Assembly: GCA_963733885.1 (NCBI GenBank) | Contig: CAVTES010000007.1 | Span: 1 to 64,000, forward strand | From: JACVRW01 sp963733885 | GTDB lineage: Bacteria > Actinomycetota > Thermoleophilia > Solirubrobacterales > Thermoleophilaceae | DNA length: 64,000 bases | Direction of reading: 5' to 3' | In this document: one piece after another, positions 25,565 through 33,568 of the stretch | How positions within the stretch are numbered: the first letter of the stretch is position 1 | Layout of the letters: every line of letters starts with the position of its first letter | Notes under the pieces: model-generated | Seen by the model: only the letters and a program-made list of their open reading frames with translations | What the model was told of the DNA's origin: nothing | The model's database searches: none | Translations under genes and position numbers: made by a program

Positions 25565-26910
25565 CGCCCGGCGGCGAGCCGCACGGCGGCCACGATCTTC
25601 TGGTAGCCGGTGCAGCGGCAGAGGTTGCCGTTCAGTCCCTCTCGGATCTCCTCGGCCGTCGGCTCCGGCACGCGGCGCAGGAGGTCGCGCGCGGCCATGA
25701 CGAACCCCGGGGTGCAGAACCCGCACTGCACACCGCCCGCCTGGAGGAACGCCTCCTGCACCGGGTGGAGCGCCCCATCCTGCGATGCCAGGCCGGCGAC
25801 GGTCTCCACCTCGGACCCGGCGGCCTGCGCTGCCGGGACCAGGCAGGCGCAAGCGATCTCGCCGTCGATCGCGACCGTGCAGGATCCGCACTCGCCCTCC
25901 TCGCAGGCGTTCTTCGGCGCCGTGACCCCCAGCTCGTCGCGCAGCACGCGCAGCAGGCTGTGGGCGGAGTGCTCTTCGGTCAGCTCGTGCTCGGCACCGT
26001 CCACGCGGAGCCTCAGACCCGTCGCGGCCCGCTCCGGCTGCACGGAGCGCGAGCGTGGGGGCGCCGCCGCAGCCGGCGAGCCATCCGAGCGCCAGGCGCG
26101 CGCCAGCGCCCGGCCGCCCAGCACCGCGGCGGCGTGGCGCTTGTACGCCTCCGATCCGCGGCCGTCCGAGCGCGGGCGCGTGGCCTCGGCCACAAGGGCC
26201 CCCACCCGCGACACGAGGCCGGCGTCAAGCTCCCCGCCCGACCCCCACGGCGCCTCGGCCGCCACGAGCTCCTCGGCGGCAGCGGCGCGCACCGGGGTTG
26301 GCGCGCTCGCGGCGACGCCGATTCCGGCCGTCCGGTGCTCGGTGTCGAGCACGACCGCGACCGCGCAGGCGGCGCGCGCCATCGCGTTGCGCGCCCCCAC
26401 CTTGGCGTACGCGGCGGGCCCAGCCGCACGCGGGACGCGCACGGCCACAATCAGCTCGGCACTGCGCAGGTCGCGCTCATACGGCCCGGTAAGGAAGTCC
26501 GCCACCGGCAGGCGCCTGACGCCGGACGCCGAGGCGAGCTCCACCTCGGCCCCCACCGCCACGAGGGCGGCAAGGATGTCCGCGGACGGGTCGGCGATCG
26601 CCAGCGCGCCGCCGAGGGTGGCGCGGTTGCGGACCTGGCGCGAGGCGATCGTGCGGGCCGCCAGCGCGAGAACCGGCAGCGGCTCGCCCAGCTCCTCGAG
26701 CTGGCGCGTGTACGTGACCGCCGCGCCGAGCCGGACCGGGTCGCCGTCCTCGACCGCCTGCAGCTCTGCCACGCGCGAGAGGTCAAGCAGCGGGCCGGGC
26801 CGCTCGCCCCGGTTGCGGAGCGGCATCACCTCGGTGCCGCCCGCCACGACGACCGCTTCTGGGGCGTTACGCCTGGCGTGGAGCGCCTCGCCGATCGACC
26901 GTGGCTGGAT
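25561..26910 (-). CDS. Xanthine dehydrogenase fused FAD and 2Fe-2S subunit
   Basis: One polypeptide carries the FAD-binding domain (CoxM-like; AGGTEVMPLRNRG, VRNRATLGGALAIADPSAD, then the FAD_C region) followed by the 2Fe-2S domain (NACEEGECGSCTVAIDG, QCGFCTPGFVMAARDLL, GNLCRCTGYQKIV with all eight Cys). The order is FAD then iron-sulfur, reverse of the common XdhA layout. The first canonical codon is GTG 26847, but homology continues upstream to IQPRSIGEALHARRNAPEAV without ATG/GTG/TTG, bounded by a stop near 26940; an ATC at 26910 is the best placed codon. It provides electron transfer for the Mo subunit at 21975-24206. Confidence 0.82.
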   Translation of the reverse strand: MQPRSIGEALHARRNAPEAVVVAGGTEVMPLRNRGERPGPLLDLSRVAELQAVEDGDPVRLGAAVTYTRQLEELGEPLPVLALAARTIASRQVRNRATLGGALAIADPSADILAALVAVGAEVELASASGVRRLPVADFLTGPYERDLRSAELIVAVRVPRAAGPAAYAKVGARNAMARAACAVAVVLDTEHRTAGIGVAASAPTPVRAAAAEELVAAEAPWGSGGELDAGLVSRVGALVAEATRPRSDGRGSEAYKRHAAAVLGGRALARAWRSDGSPAAAAPPRSRSVQPERAATGLRLRVDGAEHELTEEHSAHSLLRVLRDELGVTAPKNACEEGECGSCTVAIDGEIACACLVPAAQAAGSEVETVAGLASQDGALHPVQEAFLQAGGVQCGFCTPGFVMAARDLLRRVPEPTAEEIREGLNGNLCRCTGYQKIVAAVRLAAGR

Positions 26911-26999
26911 GACGTGCGATCCGATCGCAAGACGCTATCGACCCCGGATGCCGAGGGTGGGGGCACGGGCGGCCGCGACCGGTAGGGACGGCGGCCCGG

Positions 27000-27872
27000 T
27001 CAGTCGCCGATTACGCCGCCGCCGTCGGGCAGGCGCCGGCGCGCGAACTCGCGGGGCGGGCTGCCGGCGAACTGGTTGAAGTCCCGGATCATGTGGGCCT
27101 GGTCGTAGTAGCCGCACAGCTGTGCGATCTCGGCCCAGCCCATCTGCGTGCGGGCGTCGACCAGCGAGACCACCCGCCCGAAGCGGAGGATCCGGGCGAG
27201 CAGCTTCGGCGTCACGCCGACCTGCTCTCGGAACCGGGAAATGAGGTGCCGGCGGCTGCAGCCGATCTCGGCGGCGATCACTCCGACGGGCACGGTGCCG
27301 CCGCTCTCACGCAGGCGGCCGAGGGCGCGTGTCACGCTGGGCACGGGCGAGCGCGCGCGGTCCAGCAGAGTGAGCAGGAACTCGTCGACCACCGCGAAGC
27401 GGTCGGCCCAGCCGCACGCCCCCGAGACCGCCTCGTGGAACAGCACGCCGCCGCGGCCGAACAGCTCCTCGAGCGTGACCACGCGCTGGGCGAGCTCGTG
27501 CATGGGAAATCCGAGCAGCAGGTGCGCCCCGACCGGCGTCAGATCGACCTGCACGCCGGCCTGCGAGCCGCCGGTCTCGGTGAGCGCATAGGTGTCGTGG
27601 AGTCCTGCGACGAAGCCCGCCGGCTGCTCGCTCCATCCCACGGCTGGTCCGGGCGCTGAGACCCGGATCGGCTGGCCGAGGTTGACGATCATCACGGCGC
27701 GCTCGGAGGGAAGCTCGCGTCGCCGCGTGAAGCTGGTGGTCTGCTCGTGGTAGGAGCAGTACGAGAGCACGTGGCTCCGCAGCCGCGGGTCGGGCGCCCC
27801 GTGGACCATCTCCCAACGGTCCTGTTCGGACTCGTGCCGGAAGACCCGGCTCGCTTGTGCGTGGACGGTCAT
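27000..27872 (-). CDS. AraC-family transcriptional regulator
   Basis: 290 residues. The N-terminal half (DPRLRSHVLSYCSYHEQT, RELPSERAVMIVNLGQPIRV, PVGAHLLLGFPMHELAQRVV) is a DUF6597-like sensing domain; the C-terminal HTH_18 region has both helix-turn-helix units (VGVIAAEIGCSRRHLISRFR and WAEIAQLCGYYDQAHMIRDF) and ends PPREFARRRL. It overlaps the stop of the upstream VOC gene by four bases (ATGA). It precedes the xanthine dehydrogenase operon by about 90 bases and could regulate it or the VOC genes; nothing in the sequence decides. Confidence 0.88.
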   Translation of the reverse strand: MTVHAQASRVFRHESEQDRWEMVHGAPDPRLRSHVLSYCSYHEQTTSFTRRRELPSERAVMIVNLGQPIRVSAPGPAVGWSEQPAGFVAGLHDTYALTETGGSQAGVQVDLTPVGAHLLLGFPMHELAQRVVTLEELFGRGGVLFHEAVSGACGWADRFAVVDEFLLTLLDRARSPVPSVTRALGRLRESGGTVPVGVIAAEIGCSRRHLISRFREQVGVTPKLLARILRFGRVVSLVDARTQMGWAEIAQLCGYYDQAHMIRDFNQFAGSPPREFARRRLPDGGGVIGD

Positions 27873-28223
27873 CGGTCCGAGCGATGCGACAGGACATTGA
27901 CAACGGTACCGCCCGGCTCTCGCAGCATGAACCGCCGGACTCCCCAGCTCTCGTCACGCAGGCCATACGCGATCTCGAGGCCCCGCTCCACCGCCCTGGC
28001 GTGGACCGCGTCGACATCCGTCACCTCGACCGAGATCCCGGGAGCGGCCGGATCGTCGTTGCCGATGATCGTGACCTGGGCGGAGGGGTTGTCCGGGGAG
28101 GCGACAGTTACGACCCAGCCCAAGTCCATCAGCCACGTCGAATCCGAGCAGGTCCACGAAGAAGTCGCGCGTCTCCGCCGCCCGGCTCGACCTGATGTTG
28201 GGGACCGCCCTGGTGATCGCCAT
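27869..28223 (-). pseudogene. VOC-family (glyoxalase-fold) protein, one frameshift
   Basis: From ATG 28223 the frame reads MAITRAVPNIRSS then ETRDFFVDLLGFDVA; near 28125 one extra base shifts it, and the second frame continues MDLGWVVTVASPDNPSAQVT to GISVEVTDVDAVHARAVERG and FMLREPGGTVVNVLSHRSDR. Corrected length is 117 residues, a normal single-domain glyoxalase/bleomycin-resistance-type protein. The stop overlaps the AraC start and only four bases separate it from the upstream VOC gene, so the three form an operon. Function unknown; the single indel could be an assembly error. Confidence 0.78.
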
Positions 28224-28227
28224 GCGG

Positions 28228-28591
28228 TCAGGAACGGCTCGGCGGCTGATGCAGCCCGAACGACGAGCCCTGGTCGTCGTGGCAGAGCTTGAAGCGCCCG
28301 AACCGCGCGATCGAGCCCTCGTCGCCCTCCACGTCGACATCCTCGACCTCGCCGCCGAGCTCGCGGACGCGCTCGGATCGCCGCCTCCATATCGTCAACC
28401 AGGAAGAACACGTACGGCATGGCCCCGGCGTCGCCGCCATGCATGCCGCCCTGCACGTTCGGCGCGGTGATCACGAAGCCGCCCCCGGAGGGCCCGGTAT
28501 CGAACTCCCAGCCGAACAGGCTCTCGTAGAAGGCCCGGCCGCGCTCTGTGTCTCCGACACCGAGCTCGAAGAACGCCAGCTCGCCTGACAT
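28228..28591 (-). pseudogene. VOC-family protein, one frameshift
   Basis: From ATG 28591: MSGELAFFELGVGDTERGRA, FYESLFGWEFDTG, then PYVFFLVDDMEAAI, a bacterial VOC domain of the 'PhnB/glyoxalase' superfamily. One extra C near 28376 shifts the frame; the alternative frame continues ERVRELGGEVEDVDVEGDEG, FGRFKLCHDDQGSSFGLHQP to a TGA at 28228. Corrected length 120 residues. It starts the VOC-VOC-araC operon. Such proteins often bind small molecules or metals; nothing specific can be said. Confidence 0.78.
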
Positions 28592-28719
28592 GGATCACTC
28601 CCTTCGACGGTCACCCTGGAACCGTATCCCCGGACCGCTCGGCGCTATTGGAAGAAGTTGACCCGGTCAGGCCACCGGCGCGAGCGCCACGCCGGAAGGG
28701 GCCTCCCGGCCGGCCCCGG

Positions 28720-29124
28720 TCAGCTGACCGGCTCGAGCTGGCGGCAGCGCTCCTCGATCGCCCGGCGGATCTGCTTCGACACGGCGGGCAGCTCCCGCTC
28801 GATGTGGCGGAAGGCGGAGCCCGTGAGCACCATCACCCTGAGCGGCGTGGCGGCGATCACGGACGCGTTGCGCGTGACGTTCCCGATCAGGCCCATCTCC
28901 CCGAAGAAGTCGCCGGGCCCGAGCTCCGCGAGGAGCTGGTCGCCACGCCTCACCTCGGCCGTGCCCTCCTCGATGGCGAAGAACTCGTACGCGAACTCCC
29001 CCTCGCGCACCAGGTGACGGCCCTTCTCGACTTCGACCTCGTCGGCCTGCTTTGCCACCTCACGGCGCTCCTTCTTCCCAAGTCCCGCGAACAGCGGGAT
29101 CACTCGCAGCCGTGCTTCGTCCAT
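28720..29124 (-). CDS. Cyclic nucleotide-binding (cNMP) domain protein
   Basis: A 134-residue stand-alone CRP-type sensor domain with no DNA-binding HTH. It follows the canonical path: LRVIPLFAGLGKKERREVA, KGRHLVREGEFAYEFFAIEE, GTAEVRRGDQLLAELGPGDF and the phosphate-binding cassette FFGEMGLIGNVTRNASVIA (the Arg is replaced by Asn-Ala nearby). It sits nine bases downstream of pspAA in the pspA operon, so it probably couples membrane-stress responses to a nucleotide or redox signal; that is inference. Confidence 0.85.
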   Translation of the reverse strand: MDEARLRVIPLFAGLGKKERREVAKQADEVEVEKGRHLVREGEFAYEFFAIEEGTAEVRRGDQLLAELGPGDFFGEMGLIGNVTRNASVIAATPLRVMVLTGSAFRHIERELPAVSKQIRRAIEERCRQLEPVS

Positions 29125-29133
29125 GTCTCTCCC

Positions 29134-29412
29134 TCAGTCCGGGATCAGGCCGTCTCCTGTGAACTCGCCCTTCGCCTCCTGGAAGGTGACGTCGCGCGGG
29201 GGCAGGATCACGTCCGACTCCACGAGCTCGTCGTCGGCGAGCGCGTTGCCGTCGCTCGCGACCAGCTCGAGCATCTGGGACCAGAGCTCGCGAAAGCCGG
29301 TCTCGTCCCCCTGCTCGACCGCGTTGACGGCCCGGTTGTCGAGCTCGTTGAGCCGGTCCGCGTCCCCGTCGGGCAGGCGGAACTGCCCCTCGCCCGAGAT
29401 CCGGACGATCAC
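29134..29412 (-). CDS. pspAA: PspA-associated protein PspAA
   Basis: 92 residues (MIVRISGEGQFRLPDGDADR, LNELDNRAVNAVEQGDETGF, LADDELVESDVILPPRDVTF and a GEFTGDGLIPD end), matching the PspA-associated domain found next to PspA in actinobacteria and archaea. The GTG start overlaps the pspA stop as GTGA, indicating coupled translation. Its role is thought to be partnership with PspA oligomers at the membrane; the mechanism is not known. Confidence 0.88.
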   Translation of the reverse strand: MIVRISGEGQFRLPDGDADRLNELDNRAVNAVEQGDETGFRELWSQMLELVASDGNALADDELVESDVILPPRDVTFQEAKGEFTGDGLIPD

Positions 29413-30142
29413 GGGTTCTCCTTCCCCTGCTCGAGGGCGGGCGACTCGCCGCCTCCGCTACCGAGCTCGGCCTTCATCTTGGCCAGCTCGTCGTCCACCT
29501 GCGCGCCGCTCGTCAGCTCCTTCAACTGCCGGTCGATGTCGTCCTCTCCGGGCCGAGCTGGGTGATGTCGTCGAAGGTCCCGGCCGCCTCGAGCTCTTCC
29601 ACGGCGCCGGCGCGGGCGCGCATCGTCTCGGTCTTGTCCTCGGCGCGCTGCATGGCCAGCCCCAGGTCGGCCATCTCCTCGCCCACGCCGGAGGCGGCCT
29701 CGCCGATCCTCACCTGCGCCTCGGCGGCCGAGTACTGCGCCTTGATGACCTCCTTCTTCGTTCGGAACTGCTCGATCTTCTGGCGCAGCTTCTGCTCGTT
29801 CGCCGTGAGCTGCTCCTGCTGGCCCTCGAGCTCCTTGACCTGCGTGTCGAGCGTCTGCAGCTCCGTCTGCGCGAGCGTCTTGCGCTCCAGCGCCATGCGG
29901 GCGAGCTCCTCGTTGCCCTGGGAGAGCGCCTGGCGCGCCTGGGTGTCGAGCTTCACCACCTGCTGCTCGAGCTTCCCTGACTGCATCTGCAGCCGCTTCT
30001 TGGCCGTGACGACGTCGGCGATGCCCTTCTTGACGTTCTGGAGCATCTCGACCTGCTTCTGGTAGCCGTAGTCGAGCGTCTCGCCCGGATCCTCGGCCCG
30101 GTCGAGCATCTTCGAGATCTTCGACTTGATAACGGTGGACAT
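29409..30142 (-). pseudogene. pspA: Phage-shock protein A / IM30-family (ESCRT-III-like), C-terminal frameshift
   Basis: PspA polymers protect the inner membrane. ATG 30142 begins MSTVIKSKISKMLDRAEDPG, followed by long coiled coils (ETLDYGYQKQVEMLQNVKKG to about residue 200) with the usual LEQQVVKLDTQARQALSQGN pattern. Near 29550 a missing base shifts the frame to an early TGA; with it restored, the protein continues EDDIDRQLKELTSGAQVDDE to GESPALEQGKENP and stops at 29409, overlapping pspAA. Corrected length 244 residues is normal. First gene of pspA-pspAA-cNMP. Confidence 0.85.
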
Positions 30143-30212
30143 GCGTCCGCCAAGCCCTGGCATCCGGTTCTCCTTCGACCTGTGGATCGTGAGGGACCTA
30201 GACTAGCCGTCG

Positions 30213-30698
30213 ATGGAGCCCCGTCCACCGTCCAGGTCCAGCTCCGTGCTGAGCCGCTGGATGGGAATCGGGGACGCGAACACCGCCGGAAACGTCCACG
30301 GCGGCGTGATCATGCACCTCTGCGACGAGGTGGCCGGCATCGCCGCCGTGCGCCATTCGGGCCTCCGGGTGGTGACCGCTGCGATGGACCGCATGACGTT
30401 CCTGCACCCTGTGTACGTCGGCGACCTGCTGACCGTGAAGGCGACGGTGAACGCCGCCTGGCGCAGCTCGATGGAGGTGGGCGTGCGGGTGGAGGCGGAG
30501 GATGTGCGAACCGGCGAGGTCACCCACACCTCGACCGCCTACCTGACGATGGTCGCCCTCGACGAGGGCGGCCGGCCGGCAGCCGTGCCGCCGGTGGCCG
30601 CCGAGACGCCCGACGAGCAGCGGCGGGCGCGGGAGGCGCAGCTGCGCCGCGACCACCGGCTGGCCGAGCGGCGCTCGATCGAGGCCGAGCGGGTCTGA
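30213..30698 (+). CDS. Hotdog-fold acyl-CoA thioesterase
   Basis: 161 residues. The hotdog signature NTAGNVHGGVIMHLCDEVAG (about residues 23-42) with its aspartate, followed by MDRMTFLHPVYVGDLLTVKA and the strand SSMEVGVRVEAEDV, places it with YciA/ACOT-type acyl-CoA thioesterases that hydrolyse acyl-CoAs in the cytoplasm. The C-terminal 30 residues are charged and helical. It diverges from the pspA operon and is followed by convergent genes; it fits the window's acyl-CoA metabolism but chain length preference is unknown. Confidence 0.88.
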   Translation: MEPRPPSRSSSVLSRWMGIGDANTAGNVHGGVIMHLCDEVAGIAAVRHSGLRVVTAAMDRMTFLHPVYVGDLLTVKATVNAAWRSSMEVGVRVEAEDVRTGEVTHTSTAYLTMVALDEGGRPAAVPPVAAETPDEQRRAREAQLRRDHRLAERRSIEAERV

Positions 30699-30716
30699 AC
30701 CGCGGGCGTGCCGGAG

Positions 30717-31182
30717 CTAGACAGGTCCGACCGAGTCCGGCGACTCCGGCTCCTCGGGCAGCTGGCGCCACTCGGTGAACTTCCCCTTCCGGATCGTGAA
30801 GCGGACCTTCACGATGCCCGAGCACGGCCCGCCGGGCCCCTCTCGTAGCCGGAACGAGGCGAGCGACCTCGGCCCTGGCTCGTCCTTCACGTCCGCCAAG
30901 TCCGCTCGGCAGGGAAGCCCGGCGTTGAAGATGCGGGCGGCCGCGGGGCTGGGCAGCCGAAAGGGGTCGCCCTGGTCGATGATGGCGCCCACCGCGAAGT
31001 AGTCGGCCGCGCCGACGTAGTCGTCGCGGTTGAGCGCGAGCAGCCAGCCGCGGATCACTCGCTGCTCGTACTCGGCGCCGCGCTGCGCCGGCGGCGGCAG
31101 CGGCTCGGCGATCGGGTTCGCTCTCGTCGGAGCATCCAGCCAGGAGGGCGAGGCCGGCGAGCGCGAGCAAGATCCGGCGCAT
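30717..31182 (-). pseudogene. Lipoprotein of unknown function, one frameshift
   Basis: ATG 31182 opens a lipoprotein signal (MRRILLALAGLALLAGC, lipobox LAGC with C17). About 20 residues later the frame fails near 31120; shifting by one base gives RANPIAEPLPPPAQRGAEYE, then RVIRGWLLALNRDDYVGAAD, a short nuclear-transport-factor-like or DUF-type domain ending EEPESPDSVGPV at 30717. Corrected length 154 residues. The start overlaps the ctaG stop, so it is the downstream gene of a ctaG-lipoprotein pair and may act in oxidase assembly or be unrelated. Confidence 0.72.
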
Positions 31183-32081
31183 CAGCCCGCCGCCGCCCGC
31201 TCGAGCCGCCGGCGCAGCTCCTCACCGCGCCCCGACGCAACCGCTCGAGCAGCGCGGCGCTCGCTCAGCTCGACCCCGCGAGCGCTGGCCAGCTCGAGCA
31301 GCGTCTGCTTCTCCTCGGACTCGCGCGCCGCCTTCACGAACAGCCAGCCCAACAGCACCACCGTGACGATGCTGCTCTCCACCATCATGATCGTGCCCGC
31401 CACGCCCTGGTCCTGGAGCGGTGAGATGTCCCATTCGGCCTGGCCCGGCCTGTAGTCGGGGTAGAACACGCGGCCGGACCACACGAACACGTTGCCGAGC
31501 ACCGCCCCCGTGAATCGGACCCCCACGATGTAGAGCAGCCGGGCGCCGTTGCCGAACCACTCCGGCTGGGGCAGCGGCCCGAGCAGCGCCAGCCACATGG
31601 TGAAGCCGAAGAAGACGAAGCTCCCGTGCTGGAGCGCGTGCACAGGCTCGGACGTGAGCGCACCCTGGTAGAGCACCGGCAGGTGCCACACGTAGAGGTT
31701 GATCGCCCAGAGCGAGAACGCGACCACCGGGTGAGCGAGCACGCGGAGGCTGCGGGCGATCCGGGTGGCGAGCAGGGGCTGGAGCAGCGGCCCGGTCAGC
31801 CCGAGCACCAGGAGCAGCGCGGCCAGGTCCGCCATCAGCACGTGCTGCGCCATGTGGGCGAGGATGAGCTCCTCGCCGAGGTGCGCCATCGGCGAGACGA
31901 GCGCCACGATCACGAGCGCGATGCCCGTGGCGAAGCAGAGGGTCCGCCAGAGCGGCACCGGCCGGCCCTGGCGCGCGAGCGTCCGGGTGCGCACCGCATA
32001 GGCCGCCAGCGCGGCGAACGGTGGCAGCAGCTGCAGCGGCTCCAGCACGCCGCCGCCCACGTGGGCGAGCGGGACCATCAC
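31182..32081 (-). CDS. ctaG: CtaG/Caa3-type cytochrome c oxidase assembly protein
   Basis: A 299-residue polytopic membrane protein with about seven hydrophobic segments. Matches the Caa3_CtaG family (Bacillus CtaG type, unrelated to Cox11): LVSPMAHLGEELILAHMAQH with paired histidines, LATRIARSLRVLAHPVVAFS, WHLPVLYQGALTSEPVHALQ, GFTMWLALLGPLPQPEWFG. These proteins support caa3 oxidase biogenesis, perhaps through copper handling. The charged C-terminal tail (RESEEKQTLLELASARG) is cytoplasmic by the positive-inside pattern. No oxidase genes lie in the window. Confidence 0.9.
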   Translation of the reverse strand: MMVPLAHVGGGVLEPLQLLPPFAALAAYAVRTRTLARQGRPVPLWRTLCFATGIALVIVALVSPMAHLGEELILAHMAQHVLMADLAALLLVLGLTGPLLQPLLATRIARSLRVLAHPVVAFSLWAINLYVWHLPVLYQGALTSEPVHALQHGSFVFFGFTMWLALLGPLPQPEWFGNGARLLYIVGVRFTGAVLGNVFVWSGRVFYPDYRPGQAEWDISPLQDQGVAGTIMMVESSIVTVVLLGWLFVKAARESEEKQTLLELASARGVELSERRAARAVASGRGEELRRRLERAAAG

Positions 32082-32121
32082 GCTCCGAGGATACGGCGCG
32101 GAGGACTGCGCCGGGTGGGCG

Positions 32122-33417
32122 TTACGCGGCCGGCAAGGGCGCCGCGGCGTTCTTCACGACGTCGCAGGGCGAGGCTCCGGGCGCCTGCTCCAGCACCTCG
32201 GTCGCGGCGCCGATCTTCTGCAGGTACTCGGCCCGCTGCATGCGCGAGATGACGAGCCGCTGGACCTGGGCCGTGCCCTCGAAGATCTGGTAGATCTTGG
32301 CGTCCCTGAAGAACTTCTCCAGGGGGCAGTCGGTGGTCTGCGCGAAGGGCCCGACGAGGTCCATCAGCGTGGTCGTGGCCCACATGGCCACGTCGCCCGC
32401 CTTCAGCTTCGACATCGAGCCCTGGCCGCCGGTCATCGGCACGCCGTTGCGGCCCATCCAGGCGGCCCGCCAGACGAGCAGGCGGGAGGCCTCGATCTCG
32501 GTGGCCACCTCGGCGAGCACCTGCTGGACCCGCTGCTGCTCGAGCAGCGGCGTGCCCTCCTCGACCCTGCCCTCCAGGTACTCGAGCGTCCACTCGTAGG
32601 CGGCCTGCGCGATGCCGAGCGCCGAGGCCCCCACCAGCGGCCGGGTCAGCTCGAACGTGGCGAGGGCGTTGGACGAGCGGCCGGTGGACTGCCCGGAGCG
32701 TGCCCGCTCGAGCTTGCGGTCGAGCTTCTCGCGGCCGCCGAGCAGGAACTCGGCCGGCACGCGGCAGTCCTCGAGGATCACCTCGGAGGTCTGCGAGGCG
32801 CGGATGCCGAGCTTCGACTCCTTCTTGCCCATTGACAGCCCGGGCGTGCCCTTCGGGACCACGAACGAGGCCTGGCCGCGGTGCCCCAGCTCGGGGTCCA
32901 CCGTGGCCACGACAACGGTGACGTCCGCGATCCCGCCGTTCGTGATGAAGACCTTCGTCCCGTTGAGGACCCACTCGTCGCCGTCCTGTTCGGCCGTGGT
33001 GCGAAGCGAGCGCACGTCCGAGCCGGCGCTCGGCTCGGTCACGGCGTAGGCGCCCAGCTTGATCTCGTCGCCGGTGCCGAAGCACTCCGGCACCCAGCGC
33101 GCGATCTGGTCGGGAGTGCCGGAGCTGGCGATGCCCGCGGCCGCCAGCGACCCGCCGGAGATGGCGAGGGCGATTCCAGCGCAGCCCCAGTGGAGCTCCT
33201 CGGCGAAGATACAACCGAACAAACCCTCGGGGTCGGTGCCCATTCGCTGGATGTGATCGAGCCCGTGGAGGCCCCATTCGCGAGCGGCCCGGATGACCTC
33301 CCACGGCACGCTCTCCTCGCGGTCGTGCTGGGGAGCGACCGGACGGATCACCTCGCGCGCGAAGCGGCGGCAGTGCGCCTGGTACTCGAGCTGTTCGTCG
33401 TTGAGCCTGAAATCCAC
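32122..33417 (-). CDS. Acyl-CoA dehydrogenase
   Basis: An FAD-dependent enzyme oxidising an acyl-CoA to its 2-enoyl form. GTG 33417 (MDFRLNDEQLEYQAHCRRFA) is chosen, with GGTGGGG upstream; GTG 33429 is also possible. 431 residues with GAYAVTEPSAGSDVRSLRTT, VLNGTKVFITNGGIADV, GRPLV-like RQ region (EGTPLLEQQRVQQVLAEVAT), and the end FRDAKIYQIFEGTAQVQRLV, which carries the usual catalytic Glu (in YQIFEGT). A TetR-type palindrome lies at 33500-33517 just upstream, suggesting control by acyl-CoA degradation signals. Confidence 0.9.
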   Translation of the reverse strand: MDFRLNDEQLEYQAHCRRFAREVIRPVAPQHDREESVPWEVIRAAREWGLHGLDHIQRMGTDPEGLFGCIFAEELHWGCAGIALAISGGSLAAAGIASSGTPDQIARWVPECFGTGDEIKLGAYAVTEPSAGSDVRSLRTTAEQDGDEWVLNGTKVFITNGGIADVTVVVATVDPELGHRGQASFVVPKGTPGLSMGKKESKLGIRASQTSEVILEDCRVPAEFLLGGREKLDRKLERARSGQSTGRSSNALATFELTRPLVGASALGIAQAAYEWTLEYLEGRVEEGTPLLEQQRVQQVLAEVATEIEASRLLVWRAAWMGRNGVPMTGGQGSMSKLKAGDVAMWATTTLMDLVGPFAQTTDCPLEKFFRDAKIYQIFEGTAQVQRLVISRMQRAEYLQKIGAATEVLEQAPGASPCDVVKNAAAPLPAA

Positions 33418-33499
33418 GAGGGTCCCCACCGCCTTTCCGTTTGACGGCGGACATCCGCCCTCAAGCCGCCGCGTTTGCGAGCCGGGGGCCGCCAAATGC

Positions 33500-33517
33500 A
33501 TTGACTGACCAGTCAAT
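33500..33517. promoter_or_regulatory. Putative TetR-type operator (palindrome)
   Basis: ATTGACTGACCAGTCAAT, palindromic except at the central pair. It lies 83 bases upstream of the acyl-CoA dehydrogenase start (33417) and before the divergent CWB lipoprotein (33569). A near-identical palindrome occurs at 45288-45303 in front of other beta-oxidation genes. Confidence 0.6.
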
Positions 33518-33568
33518 CGTACATGCACCGGCCGTCGTGCGCGACGCTCCTGGCTAACCTGCGCCGCG

